Source: Clostridiales bacterium
GTDB taxonomy: Bacteria; Bacillota; Clostridia; Christensenellales; Pumilibacteraceae
DNA: 32,568 bases
Reading direction: 5' to 3'
NCBI GenBank assembly: GCA_022511445.1
Contig: JAFLVE010000013.1
Coordinates: 55,684-88,251 of the forward strand
In this document: positions 7,669 to 19,482 of the stretch, piece by piece
How positions within the stretch are numbered: position 1 is the stretch's first letter
Layout of the letters: the number at the start of each line of letters is the position of its first letter
Translations under genes and position numbers: made by a program
The notes under the pieces: model-generated
The model's input: only the letters and a program-made list of their open reading frames with translations
Databases searched by the model: none
Told to the model about the DNA's origin: nothing

Positions 7669-9726
7669 TTAGGGCATATCGACGGTGATTTTACCCGTCG
7701 ATGTATCGAAGGTAATCTTGTATAAACCCGTGCTGTTTACGTAGAAGTCATTGTTTCTTTCGTACGCATAGGTGGTGTTTGCAAGCGAACAGGTACCGCT
7801 GCCGTCACTTGAGCCGCCGTTTCTTATCTTTACCCATGCCCCTGCAATAACGGTAATGGTGACGGAGTACTTGGTCGTCGAGCCTTCACGAATAAGCTCT
7901 ACGCCGTTACCCCAGCCGCCGCCGATACCATCGCCGACAAGCCAGACGCCGCTGTTACCTATGCCTACTACTTCGGGACCTTGGATTACGGGGATTTCGG
8001 GCTTACCGGGATCCGCGTCCGCACCGTAAGCAACGTATATCCTCGACTTATCGAAGTCGACGAGGAAATGGAAGTAGCCGGTCTCTTTTATGCCGATATT
8101 GTCGCCGGAAACCGCTATGTAGTCGGTCATATCGAACGAGACAATGTTATTCAGCCAAACTTCCGAAACGGTAGCCGACCCCAAACGGTGGAATTTAACG
8201 TCGTCGCCCTTGGTAAGCTGAATTACAAGCTCGTACAGTCCACTGTCCGCCTGTTTTTCGAGCTTAAAGCCCTTGTTGGTAGTATCCCAGCTCGTATCCG
8301 AACCGAAAATGTTGCCCAAAAGATATCCGTTGCCCGCCGTCACTTCCTCGGCGCGTTTCGTAATTTCGGACTCCTCGATTTTGCGCGACGCGTAAATCGT
8401 CCAGTAAGAGTTTTCGTCGTATCTTTTAATGCGAATGGTAAACGTGCCGCCCACCGCTATTTCGATATACTTGTTGTTGTTGCCCGCCGGCTTTGCAACG
8501 CACGACGAAGAGGTCTGTATGGAAAGATTCGCCTCCGCTCCGTCCAGTACGATGTAAATTTTGTCGTCGGTTTCGAATTGCGCCTCGGTTATAACGTACT
8601 GTCCGGTGATTCCGTCGCGCATATCATCGTCGGTAATCGGAGCCTTGGTAAGCTCGACAAGCTCGCCGCTCTCGCCGACTTTGTACGCAGCGGACTTAGG
8701 CATGGGATTAAGCTCGCCGTCGAACGCGACCCAAACGCTGCTGCCGCCTTGCTTAATCTTCAGGTAGAAGGTAAAATCGCCGTCGACCTTGATTTGGAAG
8801 TTGTTGCCGTCGTACGCGCCGTAAGGCCAGGATCCTTCGTAATTGTTGTAGTTCCATTCGACGGAGGAATCGTCGGCACGGAAAATCTTTACGTGGTCTC
8901 CCTTGCTAAGAGTAACGGTAACCGCATACTGCACCAAAACGTCCGAGTCGTCGGAGGGATACACTTCGAATTTATATCCCGTCTCGGGAGAATACTTACC
9001 CTCGTCGCTTACCGTACCGTAAAGGTAGAACGACATGTCGCCGATCGGGTCATCCTCATCGCCCGGATTTCCGCTCTCGCCGCTACCCCACTGCGCATAA
9101 ACGTCCTCGTCATTTGTAAAGAGCGTGGCAACGTTAATATACGCGCCGCTGTCCGTTTGACCTATCGTGTATCCCTTAAACGTAAGTCCTTCGGGATGCG
9201 TAGGCGCTTCGGGAAGCTCGGCAAGGCTACCGTAAATATTGGTGGTCAAGGTCTTTTGTGTTTCCTCGCCCCATGCTCCGCCGTTAGCGTGGAAGGTAAC
9301 GGTGTATGTAGTGTCCTGATTGCCTTCGTCCCCTTGCCCTCCCGGGGTCTTGGGCGTCATGTTCCAAAACGCATAAACGGTAGTCGCTTCCGTATAGACG
9401 TAAGCAAGGTCGAGAAGAGGCGCCGTGTCCTTGACAAGCGTCCAGCCGCCGAAAGAATAATTGTGCGTCTCGGAGCTCTCGTGCGTGGGATTGGTGGTCG
9501 GGAACGCAGTAAGCTTTCCGTCCGCGCCTGTTTCGAGCGTTACGGGCACGGTCACCGAGTCGGCGTAGGACCCGCCGTTTGCGTCAAAGGTTACCGTTTG
9601 GACGGAGGTCCCGCCCGGAATCAAATCCTCAATACCGTCGGGCATTTCTTCGCACGCGGCAACACCGAGCGCGGCGGCAGAAACTACCGCGACCGCGATT
9701 GAGGCGAATTTAAACTTTTTCGTCAT
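7669..9726 (-). CDS. Multi-module surface lipoprotein (InlB repeats plus four beta-sandwich-like modules)
   Basis: 685 residues, exported and lipid-anchored: the signal peptide ends in VAAC with the lipid-bearing cysteine at residue 25. Residues about 42-122 and 141-217 are two Listeria-Bacteroides (InlB B / Flg_new) repeats, each starting TVTF-x-ANGG and ending in a YA-x-W strand. Four further modules follow (about 225-335, 340-455, 465-570, 590-685), rich in Trp, Tyr and Gly with alternating strands and KGD-V-KF/IF motifs. They resemble starch- or SusE/F-type carbohydrate-binding modules; this is a pattern impression and no family match could be run. No catalytic domain is visible. Likely role: binding of a polysaccharide or host glycan at the cell surface. 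A single-gene unit with its own promoter and terminator. Confidence 0.85.
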   Translation of the reverse strand: MTKKFKFASIAVAVVSAAALGVAACEEMPDGIEDLIPGGTSVQTVTFDANGGSYADSVTVPVTLETGADGKLTAFPTTNPTHESSETHNYSFGGWTLVKDTAPLLDLAYVYTEATTVYAFWNMTPKTPGGQGDEGNQDTTYTVTFHANGGAWGEETQKTLTTNIYGSLAELPEAPTHPEGLTFKGYTIGQTDSGAYINVATLFTNDEDVYAQWGSGESGNPGDEDDPIGDMSFYLYGTVSDEGKYSPETGYKFEVYPSDDSDVLVQYAVTVTLSKGDHVKIFRADDSSVEWNYNNYEGSWPYGAYDGNNFQIKVDGDFTFYLKIKQGGSSVWVAFDGELNPMPKSAAYKVGESGELVELTKAPITDDDMRDGITGQYVITEAQFETDDKIYIVLDGAEANLSIQTSSSCVAKPAGNNNKYIEIAVGGTFTIRIKRYDENSYWTIYASRKIEESEITKRAEEVTAGNGYLLGNIFGSDTSWDTTNKGFKLEKQADSGLYELVIQLTKGDDVKFHRLGSATVSEVWLNNIVSFDMTDYIAVSGDNIGIKETGYFHFLVDFDKSRIYVAYGADADPGKPEIPVIQGPEVVGIGNSGVWLVGDGIGGGWGNGVELIREGSTTKYSVTITVIAGAWVKIRNGGSSDGSGTCSLANTTYAYERNNDFYVNSTGLYKITFDTSTGKITVDMP

Positions 9727-9820
9727 TAATTACTTTCCCCCAAAAAGATTTACAAGCAAATACAATCGAAAGACTCGATTACTTCGACAATCTTCCCCTG
9801 TTGATTTTGCTTATATTATA

Positions 9821-9848
9821 ATTATAGCACAGTTCGAGCATTTGTCAA
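9821..9848 (-). promoter_or_regulatory. Sigma-A promoter of the 685-residue lipoprotein gene
   Basis: Exact TTGACA (9843-9848) and TATAAT (9821-9826), spacer 16, with TGTGC before the -10. The leader would be about 88 bases and contains a short AATCGA/TCGATT hairpin near 9765-9781. Confidence 0.8.
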
Positions 9849-9984
9849 CCCCAAAAGTTAAATTACGGCAAGCAAAAATACTGTTAAATCGGATACGGCA
9901 AGCGGATTTACAACAAAAACAGGCATAATTGTAGTGTTTTGCGTGCAAATAAACCTCAAATTGAAAGCACTTTTGATAAAATGC

Positions 9985-10013
9985 TTGAAAAAAAACCGAA
10001 TATGTATTATAAT
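9985..10013 (+). promoter_or_regulatory. Sigma-A promoter of degV
   Basis: TTGAAA (9985-9990), 17-base spacer, exact TATAAT (10008-10013) on the plus strand. The predicted start near 10020 leaves a 25-base leader. It also shows that the reading frame upstream of 10045 is not translated. Confidence 0.75.
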
Positions 10014-10044
10014 ACCGTTAACCAAATACAAAAAGAGGTATACA

Positions 10045-10917
10045 ATGAATAACGATTACGTCATTTTCACCGACGCGTCCGCCGACGTTATGCTTGACAT
10101 CTCCGGCAATAGCGACTTGCATTTTATCGAAATGCCGTGCGAGTCGGACGGCAATATTTATAACTGCACGGGAACGGACAGCGACGAAAAGATTAAACAG
10201 TTTTACGTGGATATCCGCTCGGGCAGCCTTCCCAAAACAACGCAGATAACCCCCTTCCGCTACGAGGAGATTTTTACCCCCTTCCTCGAAGATGGCAAGG
10301 ACATTATTTGCCTCTGCCTGTCGAGCGGACTTTCCTCCACCTTCGAATCCTCCAAGCTTGCCGCGGAAAATCTTAACGCAAAGTACGAAAACGCCAAGCT
10401 TTACACCATAGACTCCATCGGAGCGACCGGCGCCATGAGCATACTTGTCGAGCGCATGCTCGCAAACCGCGACCGCGGTCTTACCGCAGCGGAAAACGCC
10501 GCCGACATCGAGGAATTTAAACACCACATTTACACCACGTGCTACGTCGAGGACCTCCACCACCTTAAGCGCGGCGGCAGAATAGGCGCAGCCGCGGCGG
10601 TTATCGGCTCGCTTCTCAATCTAAAGCCGATTATCCGCATCACGGAGGACGGCAGAATCGAGAGCACCGACAAGTGCCGCGGCGCAAAAAAAGCCGTACT
10701 GTATATCGTCGATAAATACAAGGAATTAGCCGACATGGACGATCCCACTCCTATTTACGTATGCGACGCCGACAATCAGGTAATGGCGGACTTTATGGAA
10801 GAGGAGCTTAAAAAGGTCAATCCCAACGTCGTAGTCCACCGCTCGAGACTGTCGCCTATAATCGGCACTCACCTCGGTCCCGAATCTACCCTTATCTCGT
10901 TCGTTAAAAAGAAATAA
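10045..10917 (+). CDS. degV: DegV family fatty-acid-binding protein
   Basis: 290 residues, the usual DegV length. The start begins the first strand with IFTDASADV, the conserved TD-S motif; CLSSGLSSTF at about residue 90 matches the ISSGLSGTY lipid-head-group loop, and the HHLKRGGRIG segment is the family LKKGGRI motif. In Firmicutes, DegV/FakB proteins bind a fatty acid so that a FakA kinase can phosphorylate it for phospholipid synthesis; no kinase gene is in the window. The frame is open to 9934, but a promoter at 9985-10013 and the AAGAGG site nine bases ahead place the start at 10045. It stands alone on the plus strand, convergent with gpsA. Confidence 0.93.
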   Translation: MNNDYVIFTDASADVMLDISGNSDLHFIEMPCESDGNIYNCTGTDSDEKIKQFYVDIRSGSLPKTTQITPFRYEEIFTPFLEDGKDIICLCLSSGLSSTFESSKLAAENLNAKYENAKLYTIDSIGATGAMSILVERMLANRDRGLTAAENAADIEEFKHHIYTTCYVEDLHHLKRGGRIGAAAAVIGSLLNLKPIIRITEDGRIESTDKCRGAKKAVLYIVDKYKELADMDDPTPIYVCDADNQVMADFMEEELKKVNPNVVVHRSRLSPIIGTHLGPESTLISFVKKK

Positions 10918-10932
10918 TTATCGCAAACAATA

Positions 10933-10968
10933 ACAGCGGTTTAGGTTTAACGCTAAGCCGCTGTTTTA
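10933..10968. terminator. Terminator between degV and gpsA, possibly two-way
   Basis: ACAGCGGTTTA (10933-10943) pairs with TAAGCCGCTGT (10954-10964), eleven pairs with one G-T, followed by TTTTA on the plus strand for degV. On the minus strand the tail is TTATTGTTT, weaker but usable for gpsA, whose stop is at 11002. Confidence 0.8.
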
Positions 10969-11001
10969 TTATGCAAGTAATTTATATGCGCTGTTATTCC
11001 G

Positions 11002-12009
11002 TCAGCTCAAATCCTCTTTTAGGCTTCTTTCGAAAAGCTGTTCCATAACGAGCCGAGGCTGAACGTTGTCGAGAATCATGGTATTTACAGCCGTGGTTAT
11101 GGGCATATCCACGCCGAGCTTATCCGCTACGAGGGAAAGCGCGCGCGCGGTGTGAACACCCTCGGCCAATTTCTTGAACTTTTTACCGATCACGTAGTCC
11201 TCGCCCCACTCGCGGTTGTGGCTGAACTTAGAAAACAGCGTCGTTTCGTAATCGCCTAAGTGGCAAAGTCCGTACGCCGACATGGGGTTACCGCCGAGCT
11301 TACCTATTAGCCGTGCGACCTCCCTGCTTCCGCGCGCCATAAGCGCACCTTTAAGCGACGACAATTTCATTCCGTCGAGAACACCCGCGACAATGCCCAT
11401 AATATTTTTTGCCGCCGCGCCTATCTCGGTGCCGATAACGTCGGAGCCGTAATAAAAACGAATGAGCGGGCTTTTAAAATAATCGACAATCGTTTCGGTC
11501 GTAGTGCGGACGTACGCGTCGATAAGCATGCAGTTGGGATTGCCTACGACAAATTCCTGAACGTGCCCTGGCCCCGCCCAGACCGCTATCTGCCAATCCT
11601 CTATGCCGAATTCGAGCGCGATCTCGGAAAGGCGTTTGCCGGTGCTTATCTCGATACCCTTCATGCAGGTAACTATGTACTTGCCTTTCAGGTCGACCTC
11701 CGCCGTTAGCGAGCGCATGCAGTCGCGGAAGTTTTGCGACGGCACCGAAACGATAATTATATCGGCATTCCCCGCGGCCTTTGCGAGGTTGTCGGTAAGC
11801 TTTATCGATTTAGGTAGCGTTAAATAATCGTTAGTATGCGTCATAACGAGCCGCTCGTAATCGAGCGCACCGGGCATTCCGTACAGAGTAACCTTGTGCC
11901 CGAGCTGATCGGCGTACCAAGCCTGGAACGACCCCCATCTGCCGCATCCTATAACGCCGACGTTGGCTTTACGGCGTGTATAATCCTTTGGTATCGAATA
12001 TTGCAACAT
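11002..12009 (-). CDS. gpsA: NAD(P)-dependent glycerol-3-phosphate dehydrogenase
   Basis: 335 residues. The enzyme reduces dihydroxyacetone phosphate to sn-glycerol 3-phosphate for phospholipid synthesis. Seen: an N-terminal Rossmann loop GCGRWGS (the family GxGxWGT), the substrate-binding segment EIGAAAKNIMGIVAG with its conserved lysine, and a C-terminal part with ARGSREVARL and GLCHLGDYETT, matching the family GLxGLGDL region; the NRE-WG stretch follows. The start has AAGG about eight bases ahead. It follows guaB by 41 bases, with no strong promoter between, so the two are probably co-transcribed. It may share the two-way terminator with degV. The family is clear; HLGDYETT is a less common form of the C-terminal motif. 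Confidence 0.9.
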   Translation of the reverse strand: MLQYSIPKDYTRRKANVGVIGCGRWGSFQAWYADQLGHKVTLYGMPGALDYERLVMTHTNDYLTLPKSIKLTDNLAKAAGNADIIIVSVPSQNFRDCMRSLTAEVDLKGKYIVTCMKGIEISTGKRLSEIALEFGIEDWQIAVWAGPGHVQEFVVGNPNCMLIDAYVRTTTETIVDYFKSPLIRFYYGSDVIGTEIGAAAKNIMGIVAGVLDGMKLSSLKGALMARGSREVARLIGKLGGNPMSAYGLCHLGDYETTLFSKFSHNREWGEDYVIGKKFKKLAEGVHTARALSLVADKLGVDMPITTAVNTMILDNVQPRLVMEQLFERSLKEDLS

Positions 12010-12050
12010 TTCCGTACCTTATTTTATAATATTTATTGCGCGGTGCCCCA

Positions 12051-14956
<2,906 letters not shown>

Positions 14957-14962
14957 TGCATT

Positions 14963-14991
14963 AGTATAACACAAAAAACAGCCACATACAA
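14963..14991 (-). promoter_or_regulatory. Promoter of the 474-residue membrane protein gene
   Basis: TTGTAT (14986-14991), 17 bases, TATACT (14963-14968) preceded by TGTGT. The predicted start is 14956, the A of an ATG. The -35 lies in the loop of the terminator of the upstream unit. Confidence 0.6.
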
Positions 14992-15009
14992 GCGTTTTTA
15001 CGCTGTTTT
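14973..15009 (-). terminator. Terminator of the ATPase / PepSY lipoprotein unit
   Basis: On the minus strand AAAACAGC (15009-15002 side) pairs with GCTGTTTT (14982-14975) and continues into six T residues. The loop contains a smaller AGCGT/ACGCT hairpin that competes for two of the pairs. It lies about 40 bases after the lipoprotein stop. Confidence 0.65.
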
Positions 15010-15049
15010 TCAGGCTATTTCCCGTTATGAACAAAGCCCGATTAATCCG

Positions 15050-15700
15050 TCATCCTTCTTTTTTGGCAAGCACCTTTGCCGTTATCGGGTCGAGAAGCAC
15101 TCCGCGGGAGCTGTCCGCCGTAATAAATTCCACGTGCCAGCACACACCGTCGCCCACCGGATTTTTTATTACCCTTGCTCGAATCTCGCCGTCGCCGTTT
15201 TTAATCTCGCCCTTCGCCGCCGCTATCGCCCTGTCGAACGGAATTATCCCCTCGGTCATAGACGAAAGTAGGTATTCCCGCCGCGTTCCGCCGATAATGA
15301 CGCTCACCTTAAAGCTCGCGCACGTCGTCTCGAAGGGAAACTCCGCCGAGTACGACGCCGCAAACGGATGCGTAATAAGCGTGCCGCCGAATCGCTTTTC
15401 GTTGTCTCCGTCAGCAACGACCGCCTCGTAAGATATTACCGCGTCGACGTCGAACGCACTCTCGTCGATATTACTCAGCGTTATAAGCGTGTACGGCGTA
15501 AGCTCTCCCGCTATGCCGTCCCGCACGTAATCGATCTCGCGCACACCGGACACCGCGACAACGTTAAAATCGTTATCGCTTGCCGCATAGTAGCCGCTCC
15601 GCCGCTCGCTCACCCCGTCCATAGCCGTCGAGCACGAAGAAAGCAGAATAACCGTCGCGACGGTCATTAAAAAAGCAAAAAGCATACACAGTTTTTTCAT
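15050..15700 (-). CDS. Lipoprotein with C-terminal PepSY-like domain
   Basis: 216 residues. The signal peptide begins MKKLC and ends in LLSSC, so the lipid would be attached at cysteine 23. The middle part (about 45-150) is beta-rich and unrecognised. The last 65 residues have one helix with AIAAAKGEI, then a GVCWHVEFITADSSRGVLLD strand pair ending ITAKVL, the layout of a PepSY/YpeB repeat (helix, W-x-V strand, then a D-x-x-T-G/A-x-V-L turn). PepSY domains often regulate peptidases or sense the cell wall; a role here is not established. It follows ntpD by 43 bases. There is no ribosome site, and the start codon sits in the loop of a 12-pair hairpin. The start cannot move much because the charged MKK is needed for the signal peptide. 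Confidence 0.8.
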   Translation of the reverse strand: MKKLCMLFAFLMTVATVILLSSCSTAMDGVSERRSGYYAASDNDFNVVAVSGVREIDYVRDGIAGELTPYTLITLSNIDESAFDVDAVISYEAVVADGDNEKRFGGTLITHPFAASYSAEFPFETTCASFKVSVIIGGTRREYLLSSMTEGIIPFDRAIAAAKGEIKNGDGEIRARVIKNPVGDGVCWHVEFITADSSRGVLLDPITAKVLAKKEG

Positions 15701-15718
15701 ATCAAATGTGTATGCTTT
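15679..15718 (-). promoter_or_regulatory. Perfect 12-bp hairpin between ntpD and the lipoprotein gene; terminator or attenuator
   Basis: AAAGCATACACA and TGTGTATGCTTT pair without mismatch (15707-15718 with 15679-15690) around a 16-base loop, then T-rich sequence follows on the minus strand. It begins 25 bases after the ntpD stop. The loop holds the lipoprotein ATG (15698-15700) and the second stem arm is coding sequence. It can act as an intrinsic terminator for the ATPase operon and as a block to translation of the next gene. Confidence 0.75.
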
Positions 15719-15743
15719 ATTAATATGTCTTTATTCCAAACGG

Positions 15744-16349
15744 CTACGATTTTATCTTCATCAGCCGCACAATGGAAGCGCGTTCGTTTTCGTCGAGCTT
15801 CATCATGATAAACTTGATTGTTTCCTGAAGCTGCGGAATCATAACGTATTCGAGCGCGTTTACCCGCCTTCTGTTTTTTTCTATCTCGTCGGAGAGCATG
15901 TTGCACGTTTTTTCCACCTCGGCAAGGTGAAGGAGCTTATCCGCAAGCGACGTCAGTTTAAGTATCGCGTCGTCAAGCTCCGCGGGCACCGCGCCGAGCG
16001 CGTAAGGAAGCTCGATATTCCCAACCCGTTTGGTCTGCATAAACGGAACGTCCACTCCCATTACGTTTTTCGTACCAACCGTTATTTGCGCGGTGAGCGT
16101 GGGGAGCGCAATCGCCTGCGCCACGTTTAACGGCTCGCCCGAAGCGAGCGAAAAGCTTTTCAGCGCTTCGGCAATCTCGCCCTCTATCTCCTCGCGAAGG
16201 CGCTTGTTCTCCTTTACGAGAATGAGAAACTGTCGAATCATTTCGTCCGACTTGTCTTTTAACAGCTTGTGTCCGCGCTCCGCGGTTTTAAGTCTATCCT
16301 TTAACCGACGAAGCTCCATGCGCGTCGGGTTTACGTTCAGTCTTGCCAT
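15744..16349 (-). CDS. ntpD: V-type ATPase subunit D (central stalk)
   Basis: 201 residues, the usual size. Subunit D is the rotor shaft that runs through the A3B3 head. The N-terminus MARLNVNPTRMELRRLKDRLKTA is the family signature, and both ends (about 3-70 and 130-195) are long helices expected to form the antiparallel coiled coil, with the short beta hairpin region between. It starts one base after the ntpB stop, in the order A-B-D found in Enterococcus hirae. ntpH and ntpJ, which follow ntpD in that organism, are absent here; a lipoprotein gene comes instead, after a strong hairpin. Confidence 0.95.
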   Translation of the reverse strand: MARLNVNPTRMELRRLKDRLKTAERGHKLLKDKSDEMIRQFLILVKENKRLREEIEGEIAEALKSFSLASGEPLNVAQAIALPTLTAQITVGTKNVMGVDVPFMQTKRVGNIELPYALGAVPAELDDAILKLTSLADKLLHLAEVEKTCNMLSDEIEKNRRRVNALEYVMIPQLQETIKFIMMKLDENERASIVRLMKIKS

Positions 16350-16350
16350 A

Positions 16351-17718
16351 TTACTCGCCCAAAAACTCGTCGAGGTACTCGTCGCGGATTCGCTTCAACT
16401 CCGACCGCGGTAAAATTTTAAGAAGCTTCCAGCCGATATCGAGCGTTTCCTCTATCGACCTGTTTGTATCGAAGCCCTGATTGATATACTGCTTTTCGAA
16501 CTCCTCGGCAAACGTAGCGTAAAGCTTGTCGGTGTCGGAGAGCGCCGCCTCGCCGAGAATGGCGCCGAGCTCCTTTGCGTCCTTGCCGCGCGCATACGCC
16601 GAAAAGAGCTGGTTCATTGTGTCGGCGTGATCCTTTCTGGTCTTGCCCTTGCCTATGCCCTTATCCTTAAGACGGGAAAGGGACGGCAAAACGTCGATAG
16701 GCGGATTCATACCCTTTTTGTAAAGGTCGCGGGAAAGAATTATCTGACCCTCGGTGATGTATCCCGTAAGGTCGGGGATAGGATGGGTCTTGTCGTCCTC
16801 CGGCATCGTAAGGATAGGTATAAGCGTTATCGAGCCTTTCTTGCCGCGAATACGCCCCGCGCGCTCGTAAATGGTTGCAAGGTCGGTGTAAAGATAGCCG
16901 GGGTATCCGCGCCTGCCGGGCACCTCTCGCCTTGCCGCCGATATCTCGCGGAGCGCCTCCGCATAGTTGGTTATATCGGTCATGATAACAAGCACGTGCA
17001 TATCGCAGTCGAACGCGAGATATTCCGCCGCCGCCATAGCCATACGCGGCGTGTTTATGCGCTCGACGGCGGGGTCGTTTGCAAGGTTAAGGAACATAAC
17101 CGTTCTGTCGATTGCGCCCGTCCGTCTGAAGTCGGAGATAAAAAAGTCGCTCTCCTCGTACGTGATACCCATTGCCGCAAAAACGACGGCAAACTTGTCG
17201 TTTGTGTTTTTAACCTGCGCCTGCCGCGCAATCTGCGCCGCAAGATTGGCGTGCGGAAGTCCCGATACCGAAAACACGGGCAGCTTCTGTCCGCGGACAA
17301 GAGTGTTAAGTCCGTCTATCGCGCTTATTCCCGTCTGAATAAACTCGTTGGGATAGTCGCGCGCGACGGGGTTCATGGGACTGCCGTTTATATCGAGGCT
17401 CTTTTCGGGAAGGAGCTCCGCGCCGCCGTCTATAGGGTTGCCCATGCCGTCGAAAACGCGGCCGAGCATGTCGTGCGAAACCTTAAGCTCTATCGCCTTG
17501 CCCGTAAAGCGCGCTTTTGCCGCCGCGATTTTAAGTCCGCGGCTGGGCGCAAAAAGCTGAACGAGCGCTTTGTCGCCGTCTACCTCGAGCACGCGACCGA
17601 GCCGCTCTCCGTCCGCTTGCGAAATTTTTACAAGCTCGTTGTACTTAACGCCCTCCACCTGCTCGACGAGCATAAGCGGGCCCACGACCTCTTTAATAGT
17701 GCGGTATTCTTTTTGCAT
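16351..17718 (-). CDS. ntpB: V-type ATPase subunit B (non-catalytic head subunit)
   Basis: 455 residues. B alternates with A in the hexameric head and contributes to the nucleotide sites without hydrolysing ATP. The sequence starts with [12 protein letters not shown], has the [17 protein letters not shown] segment where the P-loop is degenerate (no GKT), and contains [23 protein letters not shown] and the [14 protein letters not shown] region, all family marks. The start ATG overlaps the ntpA stop by one base (TGATG), so translation is probably coupled. The stop lies one base before ntpD. Confidence 0.97.
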   Translation of the reverse strand: MQKEYRTIKEVVGPLMLVEQVEGVKYNELVKISQADGERLGRVLEVDGDKALVQLFAPSRGLKIAAAKARFTGKAIELKVSHDMLGRVFDGMGNPIDGGAELLPEKSLDINGSPMNPVARDYPNEFIQTGISAIDGLNTLVRGQKLPVFSVSGLPHANLAAQIARQAQVKNTNDKFAVVFAAMGITYEESDFFISDFRRTGAIDRTVMFLNLANDPAVERINTPRMAMAAAEYLAFDCDMHVLVIMTDITNYAEALREISAARREVPGRRGYPGYLYTDLATIYERAGRIRGKKGSITLIPILTMPEDDKTHPIPDLTGYITEGQIILSRDLYKKGMNPPIDVLPSLSRLKDKGIGKGKTRKDHADTMNQLFSAYARGKDAKELGAILGEAALSDTDKLYATFAEEFEKQYINQGFDTNRSIEETLDIGWKLLKILPRSELKRIRDEYLDEFLGE

Positions 17719-19472
17719 CAGTCGCCCTCCTTTTTGAGTTCGGCAAGCTGTCTATTCATATCTTCATGCAATTCGTCGAGCTTGGCCATTTCCGCCTCGG
17801 GAACATACTTTGCCCTGCCTATCTGCTCGCGGCAAGGAAGCGCCAAAACGGAATCGACGTCAACGCCGCGGTCGAGCGCGCGTAGTGCGCCCGCATACCA
17901 GTCGACGATAAGCTTAAGCATCTTGTACTGCTTTTTAAGCGAGGTGTACGTGTCCACCTCGTGGAAGCTGTTTTGGTGCAGGTAATCCTCGCGCACCGAT
18001 TTAGCCGCTTCCATCGTAAGCCTGTCTCTTGCGGATAACGCGTCCATACCGACGAGGCGAACTATCTCGTCGAGCTTGGCTTCTTCCTGCAACAGCTTAC
18101 TTATTTCCGTTCTGTACGCGGGGAACTGCGGGTCGACGTTTTTGGCGAACCACTCCTCCAGTCTGTCGCTGTACAGCGAGTAGCTGACAAGCCAATCGAT
18201 TGCGGGGAAATGCCGCTTGTATGCAAGCGCGCTCGAAAGCCCCCAGTACACCTTTATTATTCTGAGCGTGGCCTGACTGACAGGCTCCGACATATCGCCG
18301 CCGGGAGGAGAAACCGCGCCTATTGCGGTTACAGAGCCCACCCGCTCTCCGCTTCCGAGAAGCTTTACCGTACCTGCGCGCTCGTAGAACTCGGCAAGCC
18401 TGCTCGACAGATACGCGGGGTAACCTTCCTCGCCGGGCATCTCTTGAAGCCGACCGCTCATCTCGCGGAGCGCCTCCGCCCAACGCGATGTTGAGTCGGC
18501 CATAATAGCTACCGAATAGCCCATGTCTCTATAGTACTCGGCAATGGTTATACCCGTGTAAATGCTCGCCTCACGCGCCGCAACAGGCATATCCGAAGTG
18601 TTTGCAATAAGCACCGTGCGCTTCATAAGCGGCTGGTTGGTCTTGGGGTCGATTAGCTCGGGAAACTCGTTTAGAACGTCGGTCATCTCGTTGCCGCGCT
18701 CTCCGCAGCCGACGTAAACGATTATATCCGCGTCCGACCACTTTGCAAGCGCATGCTGCAATACCGTCTTACCCGAGCCGAACGGACCGGGAACTGCCGC
18801 CACGCCGCCGCGCGCTATGGGGAACAGCGTGTCCACCACGCGCTGACCGGTAATAAGCGGCTCCGCGGGTGCGAGCTTTTCCTTGTACGGCATTCCGCGG
18901 CGCACCGGCCAATACCTGACCATCGTAATATCCTGCTTTCCGCCATCGCCCTCGACTACCGCCACCGTTTCGTCTACGGTATAAGAGCCCGCGGAAATCT
19001 TCGTAATTTTACCCTCTATTCCAAACGGAACGGTTATTTTATGCTCGACAACCTCGTTCTCTTTGACCGTGCCTATTATGTCTCCGGCTGTAACCTTGTC
19101 GCCCTTTTTGACGGTAGGGACAAAATCCCATTTCTTTTTATGGTCGATAGCGGGCGCGCTTACGCCGCGGTCAATTCTATCGCCCGACATTTTGTAAAGC
19201 GATTCGAGCGGGCGCTGAATACCGTCGTAAATTCCGCCCATAAGTCCGGGTCCGAGCTCGACGGAAAGGGGCTTTTCGGTGGACTCCACCGGCTCGCCCG
19301 TGCCGAGCATGCTCGTTTCCTCGTAGACCTGTATACTCGCCTTATCGCCGCGAAGCTCTATAACCTCGCCGATAAGACCTTTTTCGGACACGCGAACGAC
19401 ATCGTACATCTTAACGTCTTTCATTCCGTCCGCTACGATAAGCGGTCCGCTTATTTTTATAATCTTACCCAT
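17718..19472 (-). CDS. ntpA: V-type ATPase subunit A (catalytic)
   Basis: 584 residues. This subunit hydrolyses or makes ATP. The P-loop GPFGSGKT is at residues 229-236 and the catalytic segment GERGNEM at about 257-263. The non-homologous bulge region typical of V/A-type A subunits is at about 115-185 ([17 protein letters not shown]), which separates it from F-type beta. [17 protein letters not shown] and the ISPPGGD-like [12 protein letters not shown] motif are present. A GAGG ribosome site lies nine bases before the ATG. The 130 bases between it and ntpG form the largest gap of the operon and carry a partial copy of this initiation region. Confidence 0.98.
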   Translation of the reverse strand: MGKIIKISGPLIVADGMKDVKMYDVVRVSEKGLIGEVIELRGDKASIQVYEETSMLGTGEPVESTEKPLSVELGPGLMGGIYDGIQRPLESLYKMSGDRIDRGVSAPAIDHKKKWDFVPTVKKGDKVTAGDIIGTVKENEVVEHKITVPFGIEGKITKISAGSYTVDETVAVVEGDGGKQDITMVRYWPVRRGMPYKEKLAPAEPLITGQRVVDTLFPIARGGVAAVPGPFGSGKTVLQHALAKWSDADIIVYVGCGERGNEMTDVLNEFPELIDPKTNQPLMKRTVLIANTSDMPVAAREASIYTGITIAEYYRDMGYSVAIMADSTSRWAEALREMSGRLQEMPGEEGYPAYLSSRLAEFYERAGTVKLLGSGERVGSVTAIGAVSPPGGDMSEPVSQATLRIIKVYWGLSSALAYKRHFPAIDWLVSYSLYSDRLEEWFAKNVDPQFPAYRTEISKLLQEEAKLDEIVRLVGMDALSARDRLTMEAAKSVREDYLHQNSFHEVDTYTSLKKQYKMLKLIVDWYAGALRALDRGVDVDSVLALPCREQIGRAKYVPEAEMAKLDELHEDMNRQLAELKKEGD

Positions 19473-19482
19473 ATATTCTAAC

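Noticed and set aside
7981-9702. Plus-strand 573-residue frame
   Set aside because: Antisense shadow of the lipoprotein gene, which has a promoter, signal peptide and terminator.
9934-10044. Longer N-terminus for DegV
   Set aside because: A promoter lies at 9985-10013, so upstream codons are not transcribed; the ribosome site fits only the ATG at 10045.
16627-17985. Plus-strand 452-residue frame
   Set aside because: Antisense shadow of ntpB and the end of ntpA.
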